From contig NZ_MORL01000020.1 of assembly GCF_001870735.1 (NCBI RefSeq), forward strand, positions 41,331 through 105,330: a stretch of DNA of 64,000 nucleotides, given 5' to 3'. Position numbers and translations under genes: made by a program. The stretch comes from Arsenicibacter rosenii (lineage in GTDB: Bacteria > Bacteroidota > Bacteroidia > Cytophagales > Spirosomataceae). Numbering within the stretch: the first letter of the stretch is position 1; the number at the start of each line of letters is the position of its first letter. Below are positions 44,763 to 53,587 of this stretch, in pieces. Below the pieces are notes generated by a model. It was given only the letters and a program-made list of their open reading frames with translations. It had not been told where the DNA came from and did not search any database.

Positions 44763-45358
44763 ATCCGTAGTTCGCGTACGAGCTGCTTCGCCACCTCAGC
44801 ACGCTCATTTTCAATTTTTATCTGTGCCTGTACCAGCGCCGGATCATTACCGAAAACCGACAGCTTTTCCTCGATTTTTACCTTCCGGTCGTTCAGGTCG
44901 TCCAGCCGGCCTTTCAGTTCTTTTACCTCAGGGCGGCTACAGGCAGCTACTTCCTGCCGGCAATGCTGCTCCACAAATGTCATGAAGTGAGCGTCGGCCG
45001 CTGTCTGATCAGGGTGCTGCCGTGTCGTTACCGTCGTTTCCGTCGACCAGGCAACCGTTATGCGTTCATCCGGTTTGGGCAGATTCTGCCACCAGAACCA
45101 GCCCGCCAGTAAGCCGGCCAGCGAGGCGGCGGCGACCCATCGTGTGGCGACAGACCGGCCAATCCGCCGTACTGGTGTTTCGCCGGCGGCACCGCTTTCA
45201 CCTTGTTGAACCCGCATCTCCAGCTGCGCCCATACATCGCCCGGATCATGTTCAGGCAGTTGGCTCAGCAACCGGTCAAGCCGGTCTTCATGGATAAGGT
45301 CAGCCTCAATGCGGGCCCAGAGGTCAGGGCGCGGGTCATGTTCGGGTAATTGATTCAT
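44759..45358 (-). CDS. Membrane anti-sigma factor (partner of 45355-45903)
   Basis: A 199-residue protein from ATG 45358 (MNQLPEHDPRPDLWARIEAD); this start overlaps the sigma stop as ATGA, so it is favoured over 45385. The N-terminal half is cytoplasmic with LLSQLPEHDPGDVWAQLEMRV, an anti-sigma-like helical pattern. One membrane helix lies at about 78-98 (WVAAASLAGLLAGWFWW). The periplasmic C-terminal part ends in a Glu/Lys/Leu-rich coiled coil (about 142-199, ELKGRLDDLNDRKVKIEEKL). It lacks a FecR domain, so it is a different class of anti-sigma from the one at 40962. Confidence 0.85.
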   Translation of the reverse strand: MNQLPEHDPRPDLWARIEADLIHEDRLDRLLSQLPEHDPGDVWAQLEMRVQQGESGAAGETPVRRIGRSVATRWVAAASLAGLLAGWFWWQNLPKPDERITVAWSTETTVTTRQHPDQTAADAHFMTFVEQHCRQEVAACSRPEVKELKGRLDDLNDRKVKIEEKLSVFGNDPALVQAQIKIENERAEVAKQLVRELRI

Positions 45359-45903
45359 GATCGTTGAAGCCGTTTTTTCAGCCATTTTTTCGCATAACTA
45401 ACCTGTGATTTCGACGTTCCCTCCGAGATCTGAAGCATATCCGAGACCTCACGGTGGCTGTAGCCTTCTACTTCAATCAGCAGAAATACCGTACGTGCCC
45501 CTACCGGAAGCGCCAGAATAGCGGCCTCCAGTTCCTGCCCCGTCAGCGTATCCGGTTCCGGTACCGGCAGATCATGCAGGGATTCGTCAAGGCTGATGAA
45601 CCGGCCTTCAAACTGCTGTTTACGCAGCGCGTGCCGTACCACAATCGTTTTCATCCACGCCCCCGGCGTCGACTGGTAGCGGAATGTATCGAGGCTCCGG
45701 AAAATGTCAACAAAGGCATCCTGCAACGCGTCGTTGGCGTGATCATAATCATTCAGCAGGCGGAATGCGGTTGAAAACATCGCTCGTTTGTAGCGCTCAA
45801 ACAGCATCCGCTGCGCCGCCCGACGGGTCGGCAACGCCGGGCTCAGACAGCCCTCAATCAGGTCGCGTTCGGATATGTCGGGAGGGGTTGCCAAGCGAAA
45901 CAT
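45355..45903 (-). CDS. ECF-type sigma factor
   Basis: A 182-residue sigma-70 family protein, RpoE class. Region 2 is at about 32-98 (FERYKRAMFSTAFRLLNDY, DALQDAFVDIFRSLDTF) and region 4 at about 122-176 (LEAAILALPVGARTVFLLIE, YSHREVSDMLQISEGTSKSQV). It is the first gene of a coupled operon: the anti-sigma starts inside its stop codon (45355-45358), then the DUF4097-like protein, then the barrel-like protein. Probably autoregulated and responding to an envelope signal; no known signal could be assigned. Confidence 0.92.
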   Translation of the reverse strand: MFRLATPPDISERDLIEGCLSPALPTRRAAQRMLFERYKRAMFSTAFRLLNDYDHANDALQDAFVDIFRSLDTFRYQSTPGAWMKTIVVRHALRKQQFEGRFISLDESLHDLPVPEPDTLTGQELEAAILALPVGARTVFLLIEVEGYSHREVSDMLQISEGTSKSQVSYAKKWLKKRLQRS

Positions 45904-45965
45904 TCGATGTTTAGATGATTACGCTCTAAAGTGCATCGGCAAACCCGAAAAGTTGGAAAGGGGTA

Positions 45966-46008
45966 AAAAAAAATCCTGATCCATGGCAGATTTTACCACA
46001 GATCAGGA
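45966..46008 (-). terminator. Intrinsic terminator of the tail-fibre-like gene
   Basis: TCCTGATC (45974-45981) pairs with GATCAGGA (46001-46008); on the minus strand the hairpin is followed by eight T (45966-45973). It lies 18 bp beyond the stop of the gene at 46027. Confidence 0.85.
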
Positions 46009-46026
46009 CGTTAATGCTGCTGACAG

Positions 46027-47847
46027 TTATAATTTGATAATCGTAAACTGGGCGCTGGATAAACCCCAGTTGCCGGTAGAGTCCTGCGTAGCCAGCCGAA
46101 AGGAAATCACATCACCGGCTTCACAATAGATAATTGAATTGAGTGTGGCCGGATACCGCGTGGTATCATACGCATTGGCACTATACGACGTGTATCCATA
46201 GGTGCCTGTCCGGCGGGAGGCACCGTTCACGAAAATACGGACCGCATACCTGTATGAAAATGAGGAATTACCGCTACTACTGAAGCTGGCGGTTAGTCTT
46301 CCGTTAATGCTGTAATACCCGGCTTTACCAACCGTGTAGTTACCATCCGTATATCGATTGTCATCATCCTGCACCTCCGGCACAACAATCTGTTCGCCCG
46401 AGGCAATAAAGACAAAAATACTGCCCACCTGAACGTTCCCTCCGAATAGTTCTACGGCTCCGTAACCGGCTTTCTGCCACGTTGCGTCCCCCTCCGCATC
46501 CGAGGTCAATACTTTACCATTGCCCTGATCGCCCGTTGCCAGCCGCACACTACCTGAGACATGTAATCTGGCCTGCGGATCGGTTGTCCCGATACCGACA
46601 TTGCCATTGGTCCCGATGGTCATGCGGGGTGAACCGCCGTTGGTAGCAAACGACAACGGGTGGTTGCTGTGCGTCTGAATGGCCGCTGTTCCGCCGCCTG
46701 TACTGCTGGCATAAGTACCTACACGCACGGTTCCGTCGGGGCTGGTGTGGTCTAATCCGATGGCGGCTGAAACCGGCTTAACCGTTAGCGCACTGGCCGG
46801 ATTGATCGTGCCGAGGCCGACATTGCCGTTGGGCAAAATACTGATCCGCTCCACGGTTGCCATATCGCCATTGGCCGTGGCGATGCTAACCGGGCTGTTC
46901 ATGATGTACATCCTTCCGGAAATGGGATCCTGCCCGATAAGGGCTCCGAATCCGGGGGTGATGGCTTTGCGGCCATTATTAAAATAGCTGTTGAACCCAA
47001 TACCCGGCCAGTTGGTTTCGATGGCGATCCCACTGGTATTTGCCCCGAACACAGCGTTGACAGCCCCTACCTTTTTATCCACAACCAGGCCGCCCAGCCC
47101 GGGCGACACACTGCCGATTCCTACCTTGCCATCGCCCGTAAAGCGCACATTCTCGGTAAAGTCGCCGGAGTTGCCAATGCCGAACACAATATTATCGGTG
47201 GCCGTCGGGGCAAACAGCTGAAACCGCGCCCCCTGAATACCCAACCCGTAATGCGGTGCAGTGGCCAGGGCGGGATTGGTGCTCCAGAGCGAAATTTTAT
47301 CGCCAACCGAATTCGAAAACGACAGCGGGTAGGCAGGTGTCAGGTTACCGATTCCTACAAATCCATTGGTTGCCAGCGTCATCTGCGCGTTGGCGTTGTT
47401 GGTGGCAAACCTCAGCGGATGGTTGGAGTTGGTCTGGATATACGCTGACGTATTACTGACATACGTTCCCAGACTAACAGCTCCGTTCTCACTAATCTGG
47501 GCAAAACCATTACCCGAATACCTGATCGTCAATGGGTTGACCGGTGCATCCGTTCCGATGCCGATCCGGGTATTTGTATGATCAAAAACAAAACTCCAGT
47601 TGCCTGCCGCATTGTTGGCGATTCCGAAATGACCGGCGGCCGTTTGCCCGATAAAGGAGCCAAGCGTGTTGTCCGGTTTATTGAACCATATACCGGCCCC
47701 GTTGGTGGCCTGCTGCCGGATCCGGATCTGGCCATTCACATCAAGCGGATATTGGGGATTAGTTGCTCCGCCAATGCCCATATATTGACCGAAGGCCGTA
47801 AAATGCCCGAGCAGGCAAAGTATCAGTAACTTACAGGTGTATTTCAT
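46027..47847 (-). CDS. Secreted tail-fibre-like protein with C1q-like C-terminus
   Basis: A 606-residue protein. Start at ATG 47847 (MKYTCKLLILCLLGHFTAFGQ), which begins a signal peptide; the frame extends to 47964 without coding character. The body is a series of repeats of the GNVGIGTTDPQARLHVSGSV kind (also VGIGNLTPAYPLSFSNSVG and GNVGLGTINPASALTVKP) found in phage tail fibres and many Bacteroidota surface proteins. The last 130 residues (SIFVFIASGEQIVVPE, NYTVGKAGYYSINGRLTASF, YCEAGDVISFRLATQD) form a C1q/TNF-like jelly roll. It is a stand-alone gene with its own terminator. The role may be surface attachment; there are no phage genes nearby, so it is not part of a tail. Confidence 0.84.
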   Translation of the reverse strand: MKYTCKLLILCLLGHFTAFGQYMGIGGATNPQYPLDVNGQIRIRQQATNGAGIWFNKPDNTLGSFIGQTAAGHFGIANNAAGNWSFVFDHTNTRIGIGTDAPVNPLTIRYSGNGFAQISENGAVSLGTYVSNTSAYIQTNSNHPLRFATNNANAQMTLATNGFVGIGNLTPAYPLSFSNSVGDKISLWSTNPALATAPHYGLGIQGARFQLFAPTATDNIVFGIGNSGDFTENVRFTGDGKVGIGSVSPGLGGLVVDKKVGAVNAVFGANTSGIAIETNWPGIGFNSYFNNGRKAITPGFGALIGQDPISGRMYIMNSPVSIATANGDMATVERISILPNGNVGLGTINPASALTVKPVSAAIGLDHTSPDGTVRVGTYASSTGGGTAAIQTHSNHPLSFATNGGSPRMTIGTNGNVGIGTTDPQARLHVSGSVRLATGDQGNGKVLTSDAEGDATWQKAGYGAVELFGGNVQVGSIFVFIASGEQIVVPEVQDDDNRYTDGNYTVGKAGYYSINGRLTASFSSSGNSSFSYRYAVRIFVNGASRRTGTYGYTSYSANAYDTTRYPATLNSIIYCEAGDVISFRLATQDSTGNWGLSSAQFTIIKL

Positions 47848-48027
47848 ACGTCTTAAGTATCCGTTTTTCAGACAGCCTTGCCCGATAAGAGGGTACGGGT
47901 TGCGGATGTAAAACAGGCAGAAAAAACCATGCACCACAATCGGATAAAGGTATGATACCCCCAAAATCGGTTACTTACCGGCCAGTAGGCAATTCAGGTA
48001 CTGCCAGCCAGCCGTCCCGAAATAAGA

Positions 48028-48084
48028 CAGCCGCAAGCTGCCGAAGGCTGGAGTAAAAGTCCGGCCTTCGGCAGCTTGCGGCTG
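48028..48084. terminator. Long perfect hairpin downstream of SMP-30 gene
   Basis: A perfect 21-bp stem: bases 48028-48048 (CAGCCGCAAGCTGCCGAAGG plus C) with their complement at 48064-48084, 15-nt loop. It lies 36 bp beyond the stop at 48121. There is no strong T run, so it may be a REP-like repeat as well as a terminator. Confidence 0.65.
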
Positions 48085-48120
48085 CTCTGATCAGTATAAA
48101 CGGGCGGTTGAAATGCCGCT

Positions 48121-48918
48121 CTATGAAAGCTGTATACTCAGCAACTGCCCTTTGTCTGCTTCGGTAACAATCAGCCGATACCCATCGGGGCTAAACGTCA
48201 GGTTGGTCGGGTTTTCGCCGGGGATGCTGATTTCGCTGACCGAAATTCCATCCTGATCGAACACCTGAACCCGGCTCCCGCCGTATATCGCTGCGTATAA
48301 ATTACCATCGGGGCCTACCGTCAACCCGTCGGGGCCAAAGCCCTTTTCGCCGGTTTCAGCCCAGACACGGATGTTTTCCCAGGTCAGGCTGACGGCATCC
48401 CAGTGTCCGCACCAGATGCGCTTCCGGTGCGTTTCGGCAATCAGCAGGCTGGTCCCGTTGGGCAGCATAGCCAGTCCGTTCGGGTAGCGTAAGCCTTCTG
48501 TTATGATATCTGTGTTGCCTTTGGTTGTCAATACGCCCACGTAGCCATGTACATCGTCGTCGGGCGGGCCGGGGCAGCTGAATAATAAATTACCGTATTG
48601 ATCAAAAATCAGGTCGTTAGGCATATTCAGTGGTTGGCCATGTATGGCCTCCAGCACCGTTTCTACCTGCCGGTTTTCGGGATGAAGCCGCCGGATGGCG
48701 TTTTTTCCTGAATCGCAGAAATAGAGCCAGCCATCAGGCCCTTTCGTGAGTCCGTTGGGCTTACCGCCCACCTGTATTCGTTCGCTTGTTCCATCGACAT
48801 GACGGCAGAATAAGCGCTCGCCCTCCTGCTCTACGCACCAGAGCCGTCCTGCATCATCAAACGCAGGTCCCTCCGGAAACCGTAGATCCGTCTTAAGTAT
48901 TGTTGTTTTCATGTTCAT
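48121..48918 (-). CDS. SMP-30/gluconolactonase family protein
   Basis: A 265-residue six-bladed propeller hydrolase. Family motifs: LRFPEGPAFDDAGRLWCVEQ (residues about 12-31, metal-ligand Glu), PNGLTKGPDGWLYFCDSGKNAIRR (about 54-78), MPNDLIFDQYGNLLFSCPG (about 100-120, metal-binding Asn), RYPNGLAMLPNGTSLLIAET, and FGPDGLTVGPDGNLYAAIYGG (about 195-215, catalytic Asp). Such enzymes open sugar lactones or other esters with a divalent metal. No signal peptide, so cytosolic. Start: ATG 48918, or the ATG two codons later. Single-gene unit. Confidence 0.93.
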   Translation of the reverse strand: MNMKTTILKTDLRFPEGPAFDDAGRLWCVEQEGERLFCRHVDGTSERIQVGGKPNGLTKGPDGWLYFCDSGKNAIRRLHPENRQVETVLEAIHGQPLNMPNDLIFDQYGNLLFSCPGPPDDDVHGYVGVLTTKGNTDIITEGLRYPNGLAMLPNGTSLLIAETHRKRIWCGHWDAVSLTWENIRVWAETGEKGFGPDGLTVGPDGNLYAAIYGGSRVQVFDQDGISVSEISIPGENPTNLTFSPDGYRLIVTEADKGQLLSIQLS

Positions 48919-49127
48919 TAGCTGAGTAAATTACAACACGTTAATACGTGCTTCTTTTCATAAAGTCAGTTTTATGCCCGTTTGTTTAGCCAACCGCTCA
49001 TTTATTGGCCTCCCGCCCATTACTTTTGCAATCTGTTGAGCCAGCGGGAGTGCTAATGTGCTTAGACGCCAAAATCACTCTTTCGCCGCGCGGCGGCCGC
49101 TCTCTCACTCTTTCGCTCTCTCACTCT

Positions 49128-50228
49128 ATGACAAGCATACGCACGTTAACGGCCTGCCTGGAAGCCTGGGCTCCGCTGGCCTATCAGGAATCATACGACA
49201 ACGCCGGGCTCATCGTCGGTGATCCGTCAACACCCGCCACCGGCGTGCTGGTCACGCTCGACGCGACCGAAGCCGTTATCGACGAAGCCATTGCCAGAGG
49301 CTGCAACGTGGTGGTAGCCCACCATCCCATTGTATTTAAAGGCCTGAAGAAATTCAACGGCCGCAATTATGTGGAACGGGCCGTGATAAAAGCCATTAAA
49401 AACGATGTAGCGCTCTACGCTTCTCATACTAATCTAGATAACGTCACAGGCGGAGTAAATTTTAAAATTGCCGAAAAACTAAGCCTGCGGGACCCACGCA
49501 TTCTTTCGCCCAAAGGGCAGACGCTGACCAAGCTATCGGTGTATATTCCGGTCGATTATACCGAAGCCTTGTTACAGGCGCTGTATGCGGCCGGAGCCGG
49601 TCATATCGGCCAATACGAACACTGTTCGTTCCGCGTCGAGGGCACGGGGACCTTTAAGCCACTGGACGGCGCCAATCCGGTAATCGGTCAGGTAGGTACT
49701 GACGAAGCCGTACGCGAACACAAGGTCGAGGTTATTTTTCCGGCCTATCTGGAAGGGGCCATTGTATCGGCCATGAAAAAAGCGCATCCGTACGAAGAGG
49801 TTGCCCATGATTTATATCCGGTACTGAACGTCAACGGCGAGGTTGGTTCGGGCGCCATCGGCGATTTACCGGAGGCAATGAGCGGCCCCGATTTTCTGGC
49901 TTACCTGAAGCAGCACATGAACGTCACGGTCATCCGCCATACAGCTTTGCCGGATAAGCCGGTCCGCCGGGTAGCGGTTTGCGGGGGCGCGGGCGGCTTT
50001 TTACTGCCCAACGCTATTCGTGCCGGTGCCGATGTGCTGGTGACTGCCGACTACAAATACCACGAATTTTTCGATGCCGATCAGCAAATTGTGATCTGCG
50101 ACATTGGCCATTACGAAAGTGAAGTCTTTACAAAGGAGCTGATTCAGCACTATTTATCAAAACATTTCACTAATTTTGCGGTAATTTTGTCTGAAACGGT
50201 GACTAACCCGATTCAGTACTATTTTTAG
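49128..50228 (+). CDS. Nif3-like dinuclear metal centre protein
   Basis: A 366-residue protein from ATG 49128 (MTSIRTLTACLEAWAP); the open frame runs back to 49005 through a low-complexity CTCTCACTCTTTCG stretch that is clearly not coding. The N-terminal Nif3 half has ESYDNAGLIVGD (about 20-30), the metal-binding VVAHHPIVFKGLKKF (about 61-77) and ASHTNLDNVTGGVN (about 98-112). A central insert of about 100 residues (KVEVIFPAYLEGAIVSAMKK), typical of Bacteroidota and Firmicutes forms, is followed by the C-terminal half with VCGGAGGFLLPNAIRAGADVLV and DIGHYESE. A conserved housekeeping protein. It heads an apparent operon with the zinc-ribbon protein. Confidence 0.94.
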   Translation: MTSIRTLTACLEAWAPLAYQESYDNAGLIVGDPSTPATGVLVTLDATEAVIDEAIARGCNVVVAHHPIVFKGLKKFNGRNYVERAVIKAIKNDVALYASHTNLDNVTGGVNFKIAEKLSLRDPRILSPKGQTLTKLSVYIPVDYTEALLQALYAAGAGHIGQYEHCSFRVEGTGTFKPLDGANPVIGQVGTDEAVREHKVEVIFPAYLEGAIVSAMKKAHPYEEVAHDLYPVLNVNGEVGSGAIGDLPEAMSGPDFLAYLKQHMNVTVIRHTALPDKPVRRVAVCGGAGGFLLPNAIRAGADVLVTADYKYHEFFDADQQIVICDIGHYESEVFTKELIQHYLSKHFTNFAVILSETVTNPIQYYF

Positions 50229-50314
50229 CAGGTTATGGTTGCTGCCAAACTATTTACAGATAGCCTGGTGTTCAGTATTCATAATGCCTTTTACATTAAA
50301 ATATATTCGCTCGA

Positions 50315-51067
50315 ATGGAACTAACAATTGCGCAAAAACTGGATGCTCTTCTCAAACTACAAACGATTGACTCTTCCCTCGATGATCTGATTAAAATTCG
50401 TGGTAGCCTGCCTGAAGAGGTTCGGGATCTGGAGGATGAAATCGCCGGTTTTGAAACGCGAATTGGTAAGTTTAACGACGAAATCAGCACGCTGAACGAC
50501 GAAATCGAACGCAACCGGTTGTCGAAAAAGGACGCCGAACGCCTGATTAATCGCTATAAAGACCAGCAGATGAACGTACGGAACAACCGTGAGTACGATG
50601 CCATCTCCAAAGAAATCGAACTGCAATCGCTCGAAATCGAACTGGCCGACAAACGCATTAAGGAAGCGCTGTTCCGCATTGCCGGGAAGGAAGACGAAAT
50701 CAAGGCGACACAGGGCGCCCTGAATGAGCGGAAAGAAGACCTGCGCGTGAAAAAACAGGAACTGGATCAGATTCTGGCCGAAAGCGAAGAAGAAGAAAAA
50801 CGCCTGAAAGTTGACCGCGACGAGCAAGCTACGCACATTGAAGAACGTCTGCTGAAGTCGTACACCAAAATCCGGGGCAACGCCCTCAACGGTCTGGCCG
50901 TGGTAACCGTTAAACGCGGTGCGTGTGGCGGCTGCTTCAACGTGGTTCCCCCACAGCGTCAGGCTGACATCAAAGACAAGAAGAAAATCATCGTGTGCGA
51001 ACACTGCGGCCGCGTGCTGGCCGACGTAGAAGGCGCACCTGAGCCCGCAGTAACCGGTCGCCGGTAA
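50315..51067 (+). CDS. C4-type zinc-ribbon coiled-coil protein (CT398/DUF164-like)
   Basis: A 250-residue protein. Residues about 15-180 form a long antiparallel coiled coil with strong heptads (IAGFETRIGKFNDEIS, ESEEEEKRLKVDRDEQ). The C-terminal zinc ribbon is at about 203-240: ACGGCFNVVPPQ then IVCEHCGRVL, giving four Cys. The family is nearly always next to Nif3 in Bacteroidota, as here (87 bp gap). It may bind nucleic acid or act in secretion; the role is not settled. Closed by a strong terminator at 51088. Confidence 0.93.
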   Translation: MELTIAQKLDALLKLQTIDSSLDDLIKIRGSLPEEVRDLEDEIAGFETRIGKFNDEISTLNDEIERNRLSKKDAERLINRYKDQQMNVRNNREYDAISKEIELQSLEIELADKRIKEALFRIAGKEDEIKATQGALNERKEDLRVKKQELDQILAESEEEEKRLKVDRDEQATHIEERLLKSYTKIRGNALNGLAVVTVKRGACGGCFNVVPPQRQADIKDKKKIIVCEHCGRVLADVEGAPEPAVTGRR

Positions 51068-51087
51068 CTGCGGATTGCCCCTTGTAC

Positions 51088-51120
51088 GCCCCGCCTGACA
51101 GAATCAGGCGGGGCTTTTTT
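51088..51120 (+). terminator. Intrinsic terminator of the Nif3/zinc-ribbon unit
   Basis: GCCCCGCCTGA (51088-51098) pairs with TCAGGCGGGGC (51104-51114), followed by TTTTTT. Confidence 0.93.
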
Positions 51121-51143
51121 ATTTTTGTCATGAATGGTGCGCT

Positions 51144-52637
51144 ATGTACATGCATGTTCTATCGATATTCCTCTTGTGGCTGGCCGGTCAGCAACCCGCC
51201 GGTGCGAAACCCGCCGGTGCGCAGCCGTATGGCTGGACGGCCGGCCATCAGCAGGCATACGCCGACCTGTCGAAGCTGAAAGTACAACCCGCCCTTCAGC
51301 GGCTGGCGGCCGAAAACAGCCGGAACGGGATCACTATCTGGCTCACTGATTATGCCGATATGCTCATACTGCTCATCAACGACGATGAAAAGGCGTTTGA
51401 TCAGCTGGCAGGCCGGGAAACGCAGCGGCTCGATCAGTTGCGTACCTTACCCGACGATTCGCCCTATGCCCGCGTGCTACAGGCAGAGGTCAGGCTGCAC
51501 TGGGCGTTTGCCAAACTGAAGTTCGGCCATGAAATCAGCGCAGGCCGGGACATCATCAAAGCGTTCCGGCTGCTGGCCGATAACCAGGAAAAATACCCCT
51601 CGTTTCTGCCTACCTACAAAGCCCTTGGCCTGCTGCACATCCTGTTCGGGTCAGTACCCGACAACTATACCTGGCTGACCAACATGCTCGGGCTTCGGGG
51701 CAATGTCCGGCTGGGACTTCAGGAACTCGAACGCGCCCAGCATGATCCGCTGCTGAAAAATGAAGCCTATCTGCTCGAACTGCTGGCCCGGTCGTACATA
51801 CTGACCATGTCGCCGGCCGTGAGTCAGCAACTGACCCCGTGGGTAAACAGTCAGCCGGATAACCTGCTTGTTCATTATTTCGGGGCTACGATGCAGATCA
51901 AAAACGGGCATAGCGAACAGGCCCTGGCTTACCTGAACAGCCGGCCAACCGGCCCCGACTACCTGCCGATGCCGGTCCTGAACAGCATTCTCGGAGACAT
52001 TTACCTGCAACAGGCGCAGTATGACAAAGCACAGGGAGCGTTCCGGCGTTTTTTAAGTACGTACCGCGGGCAGAGCTTTCTGAAAGATGCGTATTACAAG
52101 CTGTTTCTCAGCTTCTGGCTCGATAACGAAGACGGCAAGGCCCTGCCTTATCTGCAAAAGGTAACGTCGGTCGGCAAAACGGTGGCAGAAACGGATAAAG
52201 TGGCGCAGCAGTTTGCCGAAAATTTCGCGAAGAGAGCCCCGTCGGCCAACCAGAAGGTATTGATGAAAGCACGGCTGGCGTTCGACGGCGGTTTTCTGGA
52301 CGACGCCCTGGAGCACCTGAGAGGCTATACCGAAGCGCGGTTCGGATCAACGGCCGAAAAGGCGGAATACAATTACCGGCTTGGCCGCATCCGGCAAAAG
52401 CGGGCCGAGCTGCCGGCCGCTATTCCGTTGTTTGAACGGGCCATTTCCCTCAGCGAGGCCGGTCAGCTCTCGTTTGGCGCAACCTCAGCCCTTCAGCTTG
52501 GCTACCTCTATCAGCAACAGAAAAATAATGCCAGGGCCCGGCAATATTTTGAGAAGGCACTCAGCTACAAAAAGCATGAGTATAAAAACAGCATTGACAA
52601 CAAAGCCAGGGCCGCCCTGAACGACCTGGGGGAGTGA
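51144..52637 (+). CDS. Secreted TPR protein
   Basis: A 497-residue protein with a short signal sequence (about 1-18, LSIFLLWLAGQQPAG). The mature part is all-helical TPR/SEL1-like: units include LAYLNSRPTGPDYLPMPVLN, LGDIYLQQAQYDKAQGAFRR, LPYLQKVTSVGKTVAETDK and a C-terminal tandem pair (YNYRLGRIRQKRAELPAAIP, LQLGYLYQQQKNNARARQYF). Periplasmic and probably a protein-binding scaffold. No close family known. The upstream terminator at 51088 separates it from the zinc-ribbon gene. Confidence 0.82.
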   Translation: MYMHVLSIFLLWLAGQQPAGAKPAGAQPYGWTAGHQQAYADLSKLKVQPALQRLAAENSRNGITIWLTDYADMLILLINDDEKAFDQLAGRETQRLDQLRTLPDDSPYARVLQAEVRLHWAFAKLKFGHEISAGRDIIKAFRLLADNQEKYPSFLPTYKALGLLHILFGSVPDNYTWLTNMLGLRGNVRLGLQELERAQHDPLLKNEAYLLELLARSYILTMSPAVSQQLTPWVNSQPDNLLVHYFGATMQIKNGHSEQALAYLNSRPTGPDYLPMPVLNSILGDIYLQQAQYDKAQGAFRRFLSTYRGQSFLKDAYYKLFLSFWLDNEDGKALPYLQKVTSVGKTVAETDKVAQQFAENFAKRAPSANQKVLMKARLAFDGGFLDDALEHLRGYTEARFGSTAEKAEYNYRLGRIRQKRAELPAAIPLFERAISLSEAGQLSFGATSALQLGYLYQQQKNNARARQYFEKALSYKKHEYKNSIDNKARAALNDLGE

Positions 52638-52669
52638 CCAGCAGGCCTGAGCCTGTTAATCACTCCCCC
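52628..52669. terminator. Bidirectional hairpin between convergent genes
   Basis: GGGGGAGTGA (52628-52637, overlapping the TPR gene stop) pairs with TCACTCCCCC (52660-52669), 22-nt loop. Confidence 0.72.
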
Positions 52670-52687
52670 GGCTTGTATCGTATGACG

Positions 52688-53425
52688 TTACAGACTCAGT
52701 AAGTCTTTAAAGCGGATGGCCTGGCGGCGGCTGATTTCGATTTTATCGCCCCCGCGCAGGGTAACCAGCAACCCGCCGCTGAACCACGGCTCGATTTTGT
52801 CGATCCATTGCAGGTTGATGATGTGTTTCCGGTTGGCGCGGAAGAACGTGGCCGGATCGAGCCGGTCTTCGAGCGCGTTGAGCGACTTCAGGACAAGCGG
52901 CTTCTGATCGTCGAAATACAGGCGCACGTAGTTCCCCATCGACTCAAACAACCGCACTTTACCCAGCTTCACGAACCAGCACTTTTCACCGTCTTTGACA
53001 AAGACCTGGTCGTTTTCGCCCAGAATCTTGGTCGAAATGTCTTTTTGGGTGCGCTCCGGTTCGTTGCGGTGATGATGCTCCTCCTCCACGCGGTGAATGG
53101 CTTCCGTCAGCCGGTTCAGCTCCACCGGCTTCAGCAGGTAATCGAGCGCATTGAACTCAAAGGCCTTGATCGCGTATTCATCGTAGGCGGTGGTAAAAAT
53201 CACATCCGGCGCTTTGCCTTCGATGGACTGCAGGAGTTCAAATCCGTTTTTGCCCGGCATCTGAATGTCCAGAAAGAGCAAATCCGGTTGAAGGTCCTCA
53301 ATCATGGGCAATGCCTCGTCCGCATTAGCGGCCTCGCCGATGATGTCAATTTTCGGGAAATTCTCCAGCAATCGGCGCAGTTCGGCGCGTGCTAACCGCT
53401 CGTCGTCTACAAGAAGGGTTTTCAT
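52688..53425 (-). CDS. LytTR-family response regulator
   Basis: A 245-residue protein from ATG 53425 (MKTLLVDDERLARAELRRLL); the open frame extends to 53494. The receiver domain (about 1-120) has the acidic pair DDE, phospho-Asp in LFLDIQMPGKNGFELL near residue 54, the Thr of VIFTTAYDEYA and Lys of YLLKPVELN. The LytTR DNA-binding domain (about 140-245) has FVKLGKVRLFESMGNYVRLY and FFRANRKHIINLQWIDKIEP. Such regulators usually pair with a LytS-like (5TMR or HisKA_3-less) kinase. No such kinase lies within this window, so it is an orphan here. Regulates unknown targets. Confidence 0.94.
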   Translation of the reverse strand: MKTLLVDDERLARAELRRLLENFPKIDIIGEAANADEALPMIEDLQPDLLFLDIQMPGKNGFELLQSIEGKAPDVIFTTAYDEYAIKAFEFNALDYLLKPVELNRLTEAIHRVEEEHHHRNEPERTQKDISTKILGENDQVFVKDGEKCWFVKLGKVRLFESMGNYVRLYFDDQKPLVLKSLNALEDRLDPATFFRANRKHIINLQWIDKIEPWFSGGLLVTLRGGDKIEISRRQAIRFKDLLSL

Positions 53426-53587
53426 TAATATTGTGTCAAATTGCGAGATAGACGCCCTGCCGGCTTTTTGGCGTGACGGACAAGGCTTGTGCAATTTACA
53501 GTTTTATCGACACTTCTGTTACATTACCGGGAGAATCTGTATCGCTGCCAGAACGCGCTGACCCTCTTTTTCCGTCATTGACACGCC

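Noticed and set aside
46027..47847. Prophage tail fibre
   Set aside because: No structural, lysis or integrase genes nearby, and the protein has a signal peptide.
48940..49127. N-terminal extension of Nif3 and the CTCTCACTCTTTCG low-complexity stretch as a regulatory repeat
   Set aside because: The extension is low-complexity and not Nif3-like. The CT-rich repeat is short and may be simple slippage; no function could be supported.
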